Positions 7,578-16,452 are shown, counted from the first letter of the stretch. The stretch is DNA of 44,885 nt from Verrucomicrobiales bacterium (GCA_028293375.1 JAQGOY010000264.1:1-44885); one strand, 5' to 3'. Numbers and translations are program-made. Notes: generated from the letters alone by a model not told the origin.

Positions 7578-8528
7578 ATGACAACTTCATTTTCCAAGAA
7601 AGCATTCGGTGTCGAAGCGGTTGAGCCCGCAGTGACTCCTCCCCCCGCCTCGAATGTTCAACATAGTTTTGCCAAAAAACCCAAGTTAGGGAGCTCCAAG
7701 GCCCGCAAAAAAGAAATCCCGGAAGGTTTGTGGAGCAAGTGCAAGCGATGCTCCAACCTGATTTACGACAAAGAACTGGACGAAAACCTTAAAATTTGCC
7801 CGCATTGCGGTTATCATTTCGCGATCGGTTCCCGGGAACGGATTAACTCCCTCGTCGAGACCTGCAGTTTCGAGGAAATGGACGCGGACATGATTAGCGT
7901 GGACGCCCTGAAGTTTACGGGCGTTGCTTCCTACTCGAGCAAACTTGAGGGATATCGAAAATCAACCGGGCTGAAGGATGCTGTCATTACCGGGATTGGA
8001 AAAATCTTCGAACAGCGGGTCGCGCTTGGAGTGATGGATTTTGGATTTCTGGGCGGTTCGATGGGATCGGTCGTGGGTGAAAAACTAACTCGCCTAATCG
8101 AGACAGGAACGGAAAAGGGATTGCCGGTCGTCATCGTTTCGACGAGTGGCGGAGCGCGCATGTATGAAGGGATGTTCAGCCTGATGCAGATGGCGAAAAC
8201 ATGTGGAGCACTGGCATATCATGCCCGTCAAAAACTACCCTACATCAGCGTCCTGACGGATCCGACCACAGCCGGGGTGATGGCAAGTTACGCCACGGTG
8301 GGGGATCTCATCATCGCGGAACCCGGGGCCATGATTGGCTTTGCCGGGCCTCGCGTGATCAAGGATACCACACAGTCCGAACTGCCTCCCGGGTTTCAGA
8401 CGGCTGAGTTTCTACTGGATCGAGGGTTGCTGGACGCCATTGTGCCAAGAAAAGAACTGAAGGCAAAACTCGCATACTATCTGGATTTTCTGATGGCAGG
8501 ACGCAAGTATCCAGCGGCGCTCAAATGA
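7578..8528 (+). CDS. accD: acetyl-CoA carboxylase carboxyltransferase subunit beta
   Basis: AccD forms the carboxyltransferase with AccA, moving the carboxyl group from carboxybiotin to acetyl-CoA to give malonyl-CoA in fatty-acid synthesis. The family's N-terminal zinc ribbon is seen at EGLWSKCKRCSNLIYDK...LKICPHCGYHF (Cys55, 58, 74, 77). It is followed by crotonase-fold motifs GSMGSVVGEK, STSGGARMYEG and SYATVGDLIIAEPGAMIGFAGPRVI. The start is placed at ATG 7578; a GTG at 7542 would add residues that lie inside comF. An N-terminal extension of about 45 residues precedes the zinc ribbon. The stop overlaps the start of the next gene by four bases (ATGA). Confidence 0.95.
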   Translation: MTTSFSKKAFGVEAVEPAVTPPPASNVQHSFAKKPKLGSSKARKKEIPEGLWSKCKRCSNLIYDKELDENLKICPHCGYHFAIGSRERINSLVETCSFEEMDADMISVDALKFTGVASYSSKLEGYRKSTGLKDAVITGIGKIFEQRVALGVMDFGFLGGSMGSVVGEKLTRLIETGTEKGLPVVIVSTSGGARMYEGMFSLMQMAKTCGALAYHARQKLPYISVLTDPTTAGVMASYATVGDLIIAEPGAMIGFAGPRVIKDTTQSELPPGFQTAEFLLDRGLLDAIVPRKELKAKLAYYLDFLMAGRKYPAALK

Positions 8529-10099
8529 GGCACCATCGCTTCTGGCTGATTCTCTGGGTGTCGATGGGCCTCTATTCAAGTGGAGTTGAGGTCCACGCAG
8601 AGATCATCCAGGCGTCAGCAACTTCCAGCGAACTCAGTTTTTATTTTGATTCCGATCCGACGGGGTTATTTTTAAACGAAAAACCGACGTTCAAGAGTCC
8701 TGTAGTTAATCGCGTGGAATGCCAGCGCGAATCCGTGAGAAAAGTTGGACAACTCTTTCGGTTTACCATTCCCCGTTACGAAAAAGCTCGTGATTTGGCT
8801 TCCTCATTATTTTCGCTGAAATCCGATAATGGCGTGTGGAGGCTGGTGGAACAGGTCTCCTCTAAAAACTCGGAGCCTTATCCGGTGAATTCCAGCAAGA
8901 AAGGATTGCAGGTCCAAATGGTGGATGACGCGGTGGCTTTAGGGATAAAACATGCCGCGCTGAACGTCGACTTTTCATCGTTAACCCTTCTTCAGGCCGG
9001 TCCGTCCAGCATCGCGCACGTGTTCGAAGGAACAGAATATTTTTTCTCCTCAGGCTATTTAAACGGCCTCGATCAGCAGGTGAAAAGGCTGTCGGACAAC
9101 AGTATTCTTGTTAATCTTATCATCCTCAATTACGACCACGGCGACGCGAAAACAAATGTCCTCCGACATCCGCATTACGATCCATCGTGTCCGAACCATC
9201 TGGGTGCTTTCAACCTGTCGACAGCTGAAGGGATAGGGCACTACAAAGCGACAATCGATTTTCTGGCGTCGCGATATGGAGCGATGAACGCCGAACATGG
9301 TCGGGTGTGGGGATTTATTGTTGGTAACGAGGTCAATTCCCATTGGGAGTGGTACAACCTTGGAAACGCCAGCGTAAAAGAATTCGTCGAGGATTACATC
9401 GATGCCGTTCGGCTGTGCGAGTTTTATTCGAAAAAACAGTTATGGAACAGCCGCACCTATATTTCCCTGGAGCATCACTGGAACATGGCTGGAGGAGGAA
9501 AAGGCGCAACCAATCATTATTTTAAGGGGAAAGATATGGTGGACCAGTTTGCCAGCCAATCTGAAGAAATGGGAGGATTTGCCTGGAACCTGGCTTTTCA
9601 TCCCTATCCGGAGAATCTCTTTGAGTGCCGGACGTGGAATGACAAAACAGCCCTGCCAGGGTTTGACACTCCCAGGATAACGTTTAAAAACATCGAGCAG
9701 TTACCCGCTTATTTTAAAAGACCAGTTCAGTTATTTCATAATTCCCCGCGACATATCATTCTTTCCGAACAAGGATTCCATTCGGTTAACACGCCTCAGG
9801 GGGAGACAAACCAGGCGGCCGCTTACGCCTACGCTTATTACAAGATTGCTCATCTTGACGGCATCGACTCTTTTATCCTTCATCGACACGTCGATCACGG
9901 AATGGAAGGAGGGTTAAACCTCGGCCTTTGGACGCGCAATACCAGGTCTCGATCCCAATCCGAGCCCGAAAGAAAAAAATTAATCTATGAGGTGTTTGAG
10001 CATGCAGACAAACCCGACTGGCAAGACTATTTTCGTTTCGCCCTGCCGGTTATTGGGATTAAAAGTTGGGAGGATCTTTTAGATTCTTCGATGCATTGA
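8525..10099 (+). CDS. secreted DUF5722 protein, clan GH-A glycosidase-like
   Basis: A 524-residue exported protein with a signal peptide (about residues 1-26). The middle and C-terminal parts match the DUF5722 family by eye (KGLQVQMVDDAVALGIKHAALNVDF). They have the look of a clan GH-A TIM-barrel glycoside hydrolase: GFIVGNEVN places Asn268-Glu269 where the acid/base usually sits, and HIILSEQGFHS places Glu415 where the nucleophile usually sits. The first about 120 residues form a separate beta-rich part. I infer polysaccharide binding or cleavage outside the cytoplasm; the substrate is unknown. It starts inside the accD stop (ATGA) and is followed after one base by the NlpC/P60 gene, suggesting coupled expression with a cell-wall peptidase. 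Confidence 0.75.
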   Translation: MRHHRFWLILWVSMGLYSSGVEVHAEIIQASATSSELSFYFDSDPTGLFLNEKPTFKSPVVNRVECQRESVRKVGQLFRFTIPRYEKARDLASSLFSLKSDNGVWRLVEQVSSKNSEPYPVNSSKKGLQVQMVDDAVALGIKHAALNVDFSSLTLLQAGPSSIAHVFEGTEYFFSSGYLNGLDQQVKRLSDNSILVNLIILNYDHGDAKTNVLRHPHYDPSCPNHLGAFNLSTAEGIGHYKATIDFLASRYGAMNAEHGRVWGFIVGNEVNSHWEWYNLGNASVKEFVEDYIDAVRLCEFYSKKQLWNSRTYISLEHHWNMAGGGKGATNHYFKGKDMVDQFASQSEEMGGFAWNLAFHPYPENLFECRTWNDKTALPGFDTPRITFKNIEQLPAYFKRPVQLFHNSPRHIILSEQGFHSVNTPQGETNQAAAYAYAYYKIAHLDGIDSFILHRHVDHGMEGGLNLGLWTRNTRSRSQSEPERKKLIYEVFEHADKPDWQDYFRFALPVIGIKSWEDLLDSSMH

Positions 10100-10100
10100 T

Positions 10101-10922
10101 ATGGGGCCAGGATTGATTGTCACGACAGTTGCAAACCTGCGTCTTCGTCCGTCGCATAAATCGGAACTTCTCACCCAATCCCTGCTGGGGGAGGAGATTT
10201 CAATCGTCAAGTCGCGAAGCCTGTGGTCACAGGTTATTTGCAGAAAGGATGATTACTGTGGATGGATGGAAGACGGATCCTTTGTACCCTGCACAATGGT
10301 CGAGCTCCAGACATTCCACCAGGATTCCAAACGCGTCAATTTTTTGCAGGCAGATTTCCTGGAAAAGGCTACGAAGCAATCACAAATTCTGCTTCAGCTG
10401 GTAATGGGTTGCCGACTGCGCATACTGGGAAGCGTGGGCAACTACTTCGAAGTTTGCACCCCTTCCAAAGAAAGGGGTTTTGTGGCGAAAACAGCTTTTA
10501 ACGAATTCCTTCCGTCGCCCCCCCGGGAAAGGTTGCAATCCATCGCGTTTGCCTGTCTGGGAATTCACTATTTATGGGGAGGCAGCACCCCGAAAGGTCT
10601 GGATTGTTCTGGATTCGTGCAACTCGTCATGCGGGAATGTGGAATCAACCTGCCCCGCGATGCACAGGAACAGTCGGAACATGGAATAAAGATTTCGAAT
10701 ATTGCTAAATTCCAATTTGGCGATCTGCTGTTTTTCGGATCGGTGGCAGGAAAAAAGACCAGGGTGGCCCATGTAGCGCTCTGTTTGGGCGACGGCATGT
10801 ACGTGCACGCATCCTCATTTGTGCGAATCCACAGCCTTCATGCAACCAATCCGTTGTTCAACGGTTACAGAAGGAAAACGCTTTTATTCGCCCGGCGCCT
10901 GGGTGACCAGTTTCTCAAATGA
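10101..10922 (+). CDS. NlpC/P60 cell-wall peptidase with SH3 domains
   Basis: A 273-residue protein. Two bacterial SH3-like domains (about residues 5-65 and 78-136) are followed by an NlpC/P60 domain. The catalytic Cys is in GLDCSGF (Cys169), the His in VAHVALCLGDG (His224), and the third polar residue is probably His236. The layout is that of gamma-D-glutamyl-diamino-acid endopeptidases which process peptidoglycan peptides, often recycling muropeptides. No signal peptide is visible, so it may act in the cytoplasm on imported muropeptides. It starts one base after the DUF5722 gene stop, and its end overlaps a convergent small membrane-protein gene by 8 bp. Confidence 0.88.
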   Translation: MGPGLIVTTVANLRLRPSHKSELLTQSLLGEEISIVKSRSLWSQVICRKDDYCGWMEDGSFVPCTMVELQTFHQDSKRVNFLQADFLEKATKQSQILLQLVMGCRLRILGSVGNYFEVCTPSKERGFVAKTAFNEFLPSPPRERLQSIAFACLGIHYLWGGSTPKGLDCSGFVQLVMRECGINLPRDAQEQSEHGIKISNIAKFQFGDLLFFGSVAGKKTRVAHVALCLGDGMYVHASSFVRIHSLHATNPLFNGYRRKTLLFARRLGDQFLK

Positions 10923-11073
10923 CATGTGCCAGCTTGAAAAACCAATAGATCGCAGCGCACTCGGCCACCACGAAAGCCAAAAAACATATCGTTGGCACAA
11001 CCCAGTAGAGAAAAGCCTCCGCCCATTTTATGGCTTTAAAGTGGGTCCATTTGAAATCTGAGTCAGCTTTCAT
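10915..11073 (-). CDS. 52-residue single-pass membrane protein
   Basis: An ATG-started frame of 53 codons. It starts MKADSDFKWTHFKAIKWAEA and continues with a hydrophobic helix LYWVVPTICFLAFVVAECAA (residues 22-41), then a short basic end. The ATG lies 11 bp inside the end of the upstream zinc-ribbon gene, a typical coupled arrangement, and the stop overlaps the NlpC/P60 gene on the other strand by 8 bp. No family is recognised. The three genes dehydrogenase, zinc ribbon and this one run in the same direction and may be one transcript. Confidence 0.5.
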   Translation of the reverse strand: MKADSDFKWTHFKAIKWAEAFLYWVVPTICFLAFVVAECAAIYWFFKLAHVI

Positions 11074-11230
11074 AACGTCTTGGATCAAGCTGGTTTACAG
11101 ATGATTCCTTCTGAATGGGAATCGTTGCAAAATAGTTGCAGCTGAAACACCTCTTCAACCAAAACTTGCCTTTCGCGTTCCACACGGAAGCCAGGGCGTT
11201 TGAGCAGAGAGGGCAGTTGTTCATTTCCAT
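11063..11230 (-). CDS. small zinc-ribbon protein
   Basis: A protein of about 55 residues with NCPLC at the start and CFSC further on (CxxC, 18 residues, CxxC), which is a zinc-ribbon layout. It ends in a polar tail. The start is uncertain: the frame opens at an ATG at 11284 inside the dehydrogenase gene, but the ATG at 11230 removes residues without zinc-ribbon character; a further ATG two codons downstream is also possible. It overlaps the next small gene by 11 bp. The function is unknown; similar small ribbons occur as nucleic-acid or protein adaptors. Confidence 0.5.
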   Translation of the reverse strand: MEMNNCPLCSNALASVWNAKGKFWLKRCFSCNYFATIPIQKESSVNQLDPRRYES

Positions 11231-11273
11231 CCGTGATGATAGCAACTCCGGGGCCAAGAGTTCTTGTCGCAAG

Positions 11274-12293
11274 TCAGGGAACAATCAATGTTTTCACGGC
11301 GCGGCTCCCTTTTGCCATTTCTTCGAACAAAAAGGGCAGCTCATCCAGGTTCCTTTGCTGAGTGATGAACTTCGCCGCAGGCACCGATCCATCCTCAATG
11401 TGTCCTAGGGCAGATCGAAAAGTGGAGGGTGTATGATGGAAACTCGCCATCATATGAATGTTGGAGTAGTGAATTCGCGTGGCATCGAAATTAACCTGCG
11501 TCCCGGCGGGGCATCCTCCAAAAAAGTTTACTTTGCCTCCTTTGCGAACCAGCCTGAGGGCAAGTTCCCAGGTTTCGGGCTTACCCACCGCCTCGATCAC
11601 CAGGTCGAGACGGCCAAGACCCGTCTGCAAACTTTCTACAGAAGAATCGTTCCGCAACTCGGTAATGGATTCTGCCCCCAACTCAATAGCCGTCTGCAAT
11701 CTTTCTGCACCCCTTCCTAATACCGCCACGTGGCAACCCATGGAAGTGAGCAGCGAAACGAACATTAAACCAATGGGCCCGGATCCAATAACCAGCGCTC
11801 GTTCCCCTGATTTTGGGGTCAAATCGGCAAGTCCCTGAACGACACAAGCAAGAGGTTCGGTTAGTGCGGCGCTGGAAAACTCAGTGGAAGATTTTATTCG
11901 ATACAAGTTTTTCTCAACCATCCGCGAGGGAATGACGATACTTTCGGCATACGCTCCATTGAGGAATAGCAAATCGTCACAAAGATTTTCCTGTGCTGTC
12001 AGGCAATAAAAACAATGGCCACAAGGGGCGGAGTTGGCGACTACCACTCTTTCGCCCACGCTCCAACGATCAGTCCCGACGCCTGTTTCTGAAATAATTC
12101 CTGCCAATTCATGACCAAAAACAGTGGGTGGAACAAGCATTCGGGCATGATATCCCCTTTTATAAACCTTTAAATCCGTGCCGCAGGTCAAAGCAGCCTG
12201 GATAGCGAGGCGTAATTCCCCTTGTTTGAGGGGCTTTTCCATGACCTCTTCAATCCGAATATCTTCTTTGCCGTGGAGCACTGCCGCTTTCAT
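11274..12293 (-). CDS. zinc-dependent medium-chain alcohol/polyol dehydrogenase
   Basis: A 339-residue medium-chain dehydrogenase. Catalytic zinc ligands are seen at Cys37 (LTCGTD) and at His61-Glu62 (FGHELAG). The structural zinc set is Cys91, 94, 97 and 105 (CGHCFYCLTAQENLC). The NAD(P)-binding fold has the dinucleotide loop VIGSGPIGLM in the middle. The sequence is most like sorbitol/threonine dehydrogenase-type enzymes (COG1063), with no residue that fixes the substrate. It is divergent from the VWA gene, with 164 bp between them, and the zinc-ribbon gene follows it closely on the same strand. Confidence 0.9.
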   Translation of the reverse strand: MKAAVLHGKEDIRIEEVMEKPLKQGELRLAIQAALTCGTDLKVYKRGYHARMLVPPTVFGHELAGIISETGVGTDRWSVGERVVVANSAPCGHCFYCLTAQENLCDDLLFLNGAYAESIVIPSRMVEKNLYRIKSSTEFSSAALTEPLACVVQGLADLTPKSGERALVIGSGPIGLMFVSLLTSMGCHVAVLGRGAERLQTAIELGAESITELRNDSSVESLQTGLGRLDLVIEAVGKPETWELALRLVRKGGKVNFFGGCPAGTQVNFDATRIHYSNIHMMASFHHTPSTFRSALGHIEDGSVPAAKFITQQRNLDELPFLFEEMAKGSRAVKTLIVP

Positions 12294-12457
12294 GGGAAAA
12301 GCTTACGATCACAGGATTCGTCTGAAAATGGAAATAGTTTGAATCATCCTCTGAACCATCCTTGTATTTCTCGATTGCTTTGCTTGGGAAAAAGCCTTAG
12401 GAAACTGGCAGGTTTAACGGAATCGCGGGGTCGAAGGGAAAATCAGATTCAAATAAG

Positions 12458-13294
12458 ATGCCATACACAGCTGAAATAAGCAGAGCGAATCCAAGCTGCT
12501 TCATTTTTCTTATTGATCAATCCGGTTCCATGGCAGAGCCCATTGCCAACAGTGATGGCAAACGCAAGTGCGATAGCGTGGCGGACGCGATTAACCGACT
12601 GCTTCACAATCTCATCATCAAGTGCGCCCGTGGAGAAGGTGTCAGGAATTTCTATGAAGTCTGCGTGATTGGTTACGGCGCCCAGGTGGCTCCGGGCTTC
12701 AGCGGCAAGCTGGCAGGTCGAGACCTGGTTCCATTGAGCGAGATCGCCAACTCTCCGGCCAGGGTGGAAGAACGAACCAAACAGATCGATGACGGCGCTG
12801 GTGGGACAATCACCCAAAAAGTAAAATTTCCCATCTGGTTTGAACCCCTGGCAAAAGGAACGACCCCCATGGGCCAGGCCTTGAGCATGTCCCAGCACCT
12901 GCTTTCGAGCTGGGTGGCGACTCATCCCAATTCCTATCCTCCAATAGTCATCAACATTACAGATGGTGAAGCGACCGATTCGGGACCTGGACCGCAATCT
13001 GAAGAGCTGAGGGGCCTTGCAACCAACGACGGAAATGTCCTTCTTTTCAATTGCCATATTTCGAGCCAGTCCTTGAGTCCGATCGTTTTTCCCGATCACG
13101 ATGGGGAGCTGCCCGATTCTTTTTCACGCACGCTTTACGAAGCGTCCAGCACTCTTCCCGACTCCCTGCGGGAATTGGCTCGTGCTGAAAATTTCCAACT
13201 GGGCAACGGCGCAAAAGGTTTTGCCTTTAATGCTGACCTGGTGGAATTGATTCGTTTTCTCGATATCGGAACGCGAGCAAGCAATCTCCGGTAA
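12458..13294 (+). CDS. VWA-domain protein, TerY/YegL-like
   Basis: First gene of a VWA-PP2C-kinase triad. The 278-residue protein is essentially one von Willebrand A domain with a complete MIDAS metal site: DQSGS at residues 20-24, Thr135/136 in GTTPMG, and Asp169 in NITDGEATD. There is no signal peptide or membrane helix. In E. coli the same three-family set is YegL (VWA), YegK (PP2C) and YegI (kinase), and the TerY-P triad described from tellurite-resistance neighbourhoods has the same composition. VWA proteins bind partners through the metal site, so a role as regulatory or scaffold component is inferred. No strong Shine-Dalgarno sequence precedes the ATG. The next gene starts 27 bp downstream. 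Confidence 0.87.
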   Translation: MPYTAEISRANPSCFIFLIDQSGSMAEPIANSDGKRKCDSVADAINRLLHNLIIKCARGEGVRNFYEVCVIGYGAQVAPGFSGKLAGRDLVPLSEIANSPARVEERTKQIDDGAGGTITQKVKFPIWFEPLAKGTTPMGQALSMSQHLLSSWVATHPNSYPPIVINITDGEATDSGPGPQSEELRGLATNDGNVLLFNCHISSQSLSPIVFPDHDGELPDSFSRTLYEASSTLPDSLRELARAENFQLGNGAKGFAFNADLVELIRFLDIGTRASNLR

Positions 13295-13321
13295 ACACGA
13301 AGTTGCAGGTTATTATTTATT

Positions 13322-14119
13322 GTGGAACCATCCACACGCATTTTTTGGCTGCCAAAAAACGGAAACACGGCAGAAGAGTACGAGGATGCCTTTGCTCACT
13401 CTCAATGCAATTTTTCCATAGCTGACGGCGCCACCGAGTCCTCCTTTGCAGAAAGGTGGGCCCAGGAACTTGTCAAAAAATACGTGGCTGCGCCTCCCGC
13501 TGGAGCCACGCCTTCCAGTGTCCAGCTGGAGAACTGGCTTTCTCCACTGCAAAAGGAATGGCATGCGGGCATCGCCTGGGACCGCCTTCCGTGGTACGCC
13601 GAGGAAAAAGCACGCACCGGCGCCTTCGCCGCATTTTTGGGACTCCAATTTTTTGAGTCGGCTGCCTGTCCCGAAAAGAGAAGCCTCTTCAGTTTTTGGA
13701 AGAAACCTGCCACAAGAAAAGAATCGAAATGGCTGGCGCTCGCGGTGGGTGACAGCAACCTGTTTCATCTGCGCCAATCCACACTGCTTCGGGCTTTTCC
13801 GATTGAACGCGCCGAACAATTCGACACGCGTCCCCTCCTACTTTCCAGCAATCCGAAAAAGAACAACCCGGTCTGGCAGCGCATTCAAATGACCGAAGGA
13901 ACCTGCCAGCCAGGCGATGTCTTTTTGCTAATGACCGATGCGCTGGCAAACTGGTTCCTGAAGAAAACAGAACTAAATGCCAATCCGCTGCCGACTATTT
14001 TAAATATCACCAACGAAGCCGAGTTTTCCCAATTTATTGAAGAACAGCGGCTCTCCACGGCTCTTAAGAATGACGATGTCACTCTAATGGTCCTGGTCTG
14101 GAAAGATTCGAACAAATGA
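13322..14119 (+). CDS. PP2C-family protein phosphatase (YegK-like)
   Basis: A 265-residue PPM/PP2C-type phosphatase. The metal-binding motifs are present: Glu21-Asp22 in EEYEDAF, Asp35-Gly36 in IADGATES, Asp206 in LLMTDALANW, and the pair Asp251-Asp252 in KNDDVTLMVLVW, with AVGDSNLFHL as the central strand. It is expected to remove phosphate from Ser/Thr residues placed by the kinase encoded next. The start is GTG at 13322 with a weak AGG-containing site about ten bases upstream; no ATG lies close by. It overlaps the kinase gene by four bases (ATGA), which supports coupled synthesis and a joint role. Confidence 0.87.
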   Translation: MEPSTRIFWLPKNGNTAEEYEDAFAHSQCNFSIADGATESSFAERWAQELVKKYVAAPPAGATPSSVQLENWLSPLQKEWHAGIAWDRLPWYAEEKARTGAFAAFLGLQFFESAACPEKRSLFSFWKKPATRKESKWLALAVGDSNLFHLRQSTLLRAFPIERAEQFDTRPLLLSSNPKKNNPVWQRIQMTEGTCQPGDVFLLMTDALANWFLKKTELNANPLPTILNITNEAEFSQFIEEQRLSTALKNDDVTLMVLVWKDSNK

Positions 14120-16284
14120 ATTGGCCAACACATACAGATTATCAGGATTCCATCCAAAACCCGGGCGTCGCTTTCCAGGAACCAACGCTCAAGCAGGGCG
14201 AAATAGTTTGTGACATGCTGGGATTACCCCGGGTGATGTCAGGAAATTTCGCCAGTGTTTACGAAATGCGGGGGACCGATGGAAGATGGGCGATTCGATG
14301 TTTTGTGCGACAGGTTCCGGGTCAGCAGGGCCGTTATGCGAGGCTGAGCCAATATCTGAACGGGCTCACCCTGCCCTACCTGGTCAATTTCGAATACCTT
14401 CTGAAAGGAATTCTCGTCAAAGGCGAATGGTACTCCATCGTCAAAATGAAGTGGGTGGAAGGTTTGCCGCTCAACAACTTCGTGGAAGAACATGCCAGGG
14501 ATTCTGGGACCATGACGCAGTTGGCAGCCGACTGGCGGACGATGATGAAAGAACTTAAAAAAGTCAAAGTGGCCCACGGCGACTTGCAGCATGGCAACGT
14601 CATGGTGACCCCAAATAAAGAACTGCGGCTGGTCGACTACGACGGAATGTATGCCCCGGTTTTCGGCCGGGGAAAGAGTCCGGAACTGGGCCATGCCAAT
14701 TTTCAACATCCCCGCCGAACCCCGGATTATTACGATGAAAATCTCGACAATTTCGCTGGGCTGGTGATTTACACCAGTTTTCTGGCAATCGCCAAACAAC
14801 CGGAAATTTTCGACAAGTTTTACACCGGCGATAACATCCTTCTTCTATCCTCGGACTATCGGGATCCAATGAATGGCAAGGGCATTACAGCCCTGCTCGG
14901 TCACACTGATCCGACAGTTCAGCAATTGGCGAGAATTATTCAACAGAGTTGCCTGTCAGCAGTAGAATCAGTTCCTGATTTCGAAGCGGTGATGGAGGCG
15001 ATGGACAAAGGGACTTTGAGCGAGATCAAACCAAAGGTGGCCCCGGCTCCCACGCCCGTAACGCTTCCCAAAATGGATTCGAATCCACAGTCTGGTAGTC
15101 GGTCCTCGCAGTCCTACACCTCATCGAGCTCTAGTCCGCAATCCGCAGCAAAACAGATTCCCACCCCGGCTTACGTCAGTTCGACAGCGAATAAAGAAAG
15201 CAAAGGAATGCCTGGCTGGCCGGTCTGGCTGCTCGGCGCGGCGGTGATCGGGACGATAGCCTTTTTTGTTCTTCACAAATCGAAGCCTGAAAAACCGGAG
15301 CAACCCGAACCCGAGCCGATTTCAACGCCAGCGAAACCGACAACAACTGTTCAGCGTTCGGATTCGACAGACAAGCCTCAAAACAGCTCTCCGACAACTG
15401 CGGCAGTATCTCTGCTCGGCACGTTGAAGGGACACGCCGGCGCCATTACTGATAGCGCGTTCTCAGGCCAGCCTGGATTCCTGGTAACTTCCGCCGCGGA
15501 CAAAACCATTCGAATCTGGGATGCTCAGAATGGGCAATTAACAAAAACCATTAACGGAATCCCGGAAGCCATTCAACAGGTTGCAGTGGTAAAAACTGAA
15601 AACCTTCTTTACGGCATTCGCGAGGACAATGTCATCGAAGCATTCGACTTGCAGGGGAGCAAAAAAAGGACGATTGCCGCCTACGCAAAAAGCTTGTTCC
15701 AGGTGGGACTCTCCCCAAACGGGGAATGGGTGGCAGCGGGCGCTGCTGACCGCAAGGCAATCCAACGTTATAGCCTCAAATCCGGCTCTCCCGGCGGATT
15801 ACTGGCTGGTCATTCCAGTTGGGTAAAATCGGTCTCGTTTTCGCCCGATTCCGCCATGCTGGCAGTACTTGGTCATGATGAATCGGTAAAAATATGGTCC
15901 ATCCCGGGAGGGCAAGCCGTCAGCGGATTCAACACTGCCCAGGCGGGAATGACCGCTCCAGAATTTTCGGCCGATCACAATTTGGTCCTGATGGGAGAAG
16001 GCAAAACGGCCAAGATTTATAACACTAAAAACGGCGCCGTCAGCCAGATGCTCACTGGCCACACAGACGACATCAAATCGGCTGCATTCAACCCTGCCAA
16101 ACGAATGGTCGCGACGGGCTCCGCCGACAAAACCATTAAGATTTGGGATTTTGTAACAGGTGCCCTGATCACCACGCTTCAGGGTCACGCGGGCGCAGTC
16201 ACCTCCCTCTCCTTCTCCAGTGACGGAAAATTTATGGCAAGCGGGGGAACAGAAAATCTGGTCAAACTCTGGCAGATTCAGTAG
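14116..16284 (+). CDS. YegI-like Ser/Thr kinase fused to a transmembrane helix and WD40 propeller
   Basis: A 722-residue protein with three parts. Residues about 35-300 form a protein-kinase domain of the YegI/TerY-P kind, with loop MSGNFASVYE, Arg61 where the ATP-anchoring Lys is expected (WAIR), catalytic loop HGDLQHGN (154-161) and metal motif DYD (174-176). A low-complexity Pro/Ser linker follows. A transmembrane helix lies at about 367-386. Residues about 433-722 contain seven WD40 repeats, recognised by GH...SVSFSPD...KIWS-type units (for example ADKTIKIWD), enough for a closed propeller. By topology the propeller should lie outside the cytoplasm and may act as a sensor or docking platform. 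It is the last gene of the triad and is coupled to PP2C. Confidence 0.9.
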   Translation: MNWPTHTDYQDSIQNPGVAFQEPTLKQGEIVCDMLGLPRVMSGNFASVYEMRGTDGRWAIRCFVRQVPGQQGRYARLSQYLNGLTLPYLVNFEYLLKGILVKGEWYSIVKMKWVEGLPLNNFVEEHARDSGTMTQLAADWRTMMKELKKVKVAHGDLQHGNVMVTPNKELRLVDYDGMYAPVFGRGKSPELGHANFQHPRRTPDYYDENLDNFAGLVIYTSFLAIAKQPEIFDKFYTGDNILLLSSDYRDPMNGKGITALLGHTDPTVQQLARIIQQSCLSAVESVPDFEAVMEAMDKGTLSEIKPKVAPAPTPVTLPKMDSNPQSGSRSSQSYTSSSSSPQSAAKQIPTPAYVSSTANKESKGMPGWPVWLLGAAVIGTIAFFVLHKSKPEKPEQPEPEPISTPAKPTTTVQRSDSTDKPQNSSPTTAAVSLLGTLKGHAGAITDSAFSGQPGFLVTSAADKTIRIWDAQNGQLTKTINGIPEAIQQVAVVKTENLLYGIREDNVIEAFDLQGSKKRTIAAYAKSLFQVGLSPNGEWVAAGAADRKAIQRYSLKSGSPGGLLAGHSSWVKSVSFSPDSAMLAVLGHDESVKIWSIPGGQAVSGFNTAQAGMTAPEFSADHNLVLMGEGKTAKIYNTKNGAVSQMLTGHTDDIKSAAFNPAKRMVATGSADKTIKIWDFVTGALITTLQGHAGAVTSLSFSSDGKFMASGGTENLVKLWQIQ

Positions 16285-16452
16285 ATCGGCTCCGCTCACC
16301 CTTTGAGCACTGATCAATTTGATGTTGCAGGATTTACATCACTTGACCTCCAAACATCAGCGGGGGGGGGATTTTCCCGGTTCAATCACTTCTGTTCCAA
16401 TAGGTAAAAGCAAATAACACGGTGAAGAGCTCTTTATGGAGAACCCTTTTTC

